NCBI GenBank assembly: GCA_040954595.2 | Contig: CM082597.2 | Span: 4,774,001 to 4,838,000 of the forward strand | Direction of reading: 5' to 3' | Origin: Balanoglossus misakiensis | Taxonomy: Eukaryota > Hemichordata | Length of the DNA: 64,000 nt | In this document: one piece after another, positions 63,086-64,000 of the stretch | Position numbering within the stretch: the stretch's first letter is position 1 | Layout: each line of letters opens with the position of its first letter | Notes under the pieces: model-generated | Database searches by the model: none | What the model saw: only the letters and a program-made list of their open reading frames with translations | Told to the model about the DNA's origin: nothing | Made by a program: the position numbers and the translations under genes

Positions 63086-63979
63086 TCACAAAGAATTTTC
63101 TCTACTCTTTGCATATTGAGATAGAGATATGTACTTTACCAGACGTTTGACAGGTGCTGTGACGTAAAGTGTGACCCTATATACTCCCATCGTGTGATGA
63201 CTGCTCAATCTCATCTTTAAGATGTGCTGAATAGATATTTCTACTGATGGGAAACTGTTTTGTGGTACATACACAATGCATACGGTACATCTTATTTTGC
63301 TTGGTTCAACCATGTTGCGGAATCTTTGGGCCTTAAGAAACCGCGTTTGCTCTAATTCAGCTGCAACTGAAAACACGACACGCTCTAGCAAGCAATAACA
63401 CTTGCGATCTGTACACAGCCGCAAATTTTTCAACGCAAACGGAATTCTCTTGTCTCGAAGGTTTTTAGAAAATGACATATAAACGCCGCGAGTGCTAACA
63501 CTCCAAACGTGCAAAATTCTCCCGGAAGTACACTTATGAAAATTCGCTGATTTTCGCCTTTGTGAATGTAGCGCTAAAGCACTTGCGCTAGCGAGAGAAA
63601 AACGCAAACCACACCGTCAGATATTTCTAACAGGAAGCGACAAGGTCTGATACAGCCAGCGTGACGAATGAAAGGTAGGCGTCATTAAGTTGGCGAGCGA
63701 TGATGCTTTAACGTGCGTGTTCCTAAATATTAGTAGCCACGCATAACGGCTTAATGTTTCACGGCTTGTGAGTCGTGATGCAGAATTCCAACCACCGTGG
63801 CGAACTATACCCGGTGAAAACAGGAACGCCGGATACATCACCATAGTAACACCCATGCGTGAAGGGACCGTAGTGCAGTCAGAACTTAAAACGAGCAAGC
63901 AGCAAACGGCCAAGGGGCGCACAGACCGCATTTTGCAACAAGCGTAACGTTGGTTACCGCAGCGTGAATGAAAATGCAT
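63086..63979 (-). pseudogene. Nearly stop-free 297-codon frame with one internal TGA; unrecognised
   Basis: An ATG at 63979 opens 120 codons to a TGA at 63619-63617. The same frame then runs on for a further 176 codons to a stop at 63086, so one stop interrupts almost 300 codons. The second part is richer in charged residues (for example around 63290-63370) than the first. No domain, signal peptide or membrane pattern is recognisable. It could be a decayed gene, an exon plus flanking UTR, or chance in a locally GC-richer stretch. No sign of stop recoding was found. Confidence 0.15.
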
Positions 63980-64000
63980 TTCTTAAACTACAAGTTTTTT

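Overview
This window looks like gene-poor DNA from an animal (metazoan) nuclear genome. The base composition is AT-rich and there are no bacterial-style packed ORFs. It has many compound microsatellites, several small inverted-repeat transposons, CpG that is not uniformly depleted, frequent TACATGTA-type palindromes, and one clear animal-type 7-transmembrane receptor gene. A marine invertebrate (hemichordate, echinoderm, amphioxus or mollusc type) fits the repeat style and the receptor class. I cannot fix the phylum from the sequence alone.

The only gene I can support with confidence is a single-exon class A peptide-type GPCR on the minus strand (coding 5641-6735). Its start codon lies 10 bases after a strong 3' splice site, so at least one 5' untranslated exon should lie further right. 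The receptor lacks two usual class A switch residues: the DRY arginine is Lys, and the TM6 CWxP tryptophan is Val. Tandem repeats flank the coding region on both sides. A two-copy 92-bp repeat ends exactly at the stop codon, and a degenerate three-copy ~85-89-bp repeat covers the splice acceptor and start-codon region.

From about 7 kb to 64 kb no multi-exon gene can be recognised. This stretch holds (i) microsatellites, the largest a (TATG)n(TG)n(TATG)n tract near 29.9 kb; (ii) non-autonomous inverted-repeat elements at about 11.8, 25.6, 28.3 and 31.6 kb and a foldback structure at 35.9-36.9 kb; (iii) direct and tandem duplications at about 1.9, 26.5/27.5, 29.0, 38.4, 43.5, 55.3 and 61.2 kb; (iv) CpG-richer, promoter-like patches at about 28.8, 29.4, 32, 34.2 and 40-41.4 kb; and (v) isolated strong transcription-factor motifs (an RFX X-box at 22.4 kb, an NRF1 palindrome at 29.5 kb, CRE, YY1 and PAR-bZIP sites, and a homeodomain/PBX-MEIS cluster at 9.0-9.4 kb). 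The 40-41.4 kb patch holds the best candidate for a second gene: a possible first coding exon on the plus strand ending at a CAG/GT donor, and a strong GTAAGT donor on the minus strand.

No tRNA, rRNA, CRISPR, viral or toxin gene was recognised. I see no evidence for a novel multi-gene system. The points most worth checking are the atypical receptor, the repeated splice-acceptor/start region, the CpG patch near 40.5 kb, and the nearly stop-free minus-strand frame at the right end.
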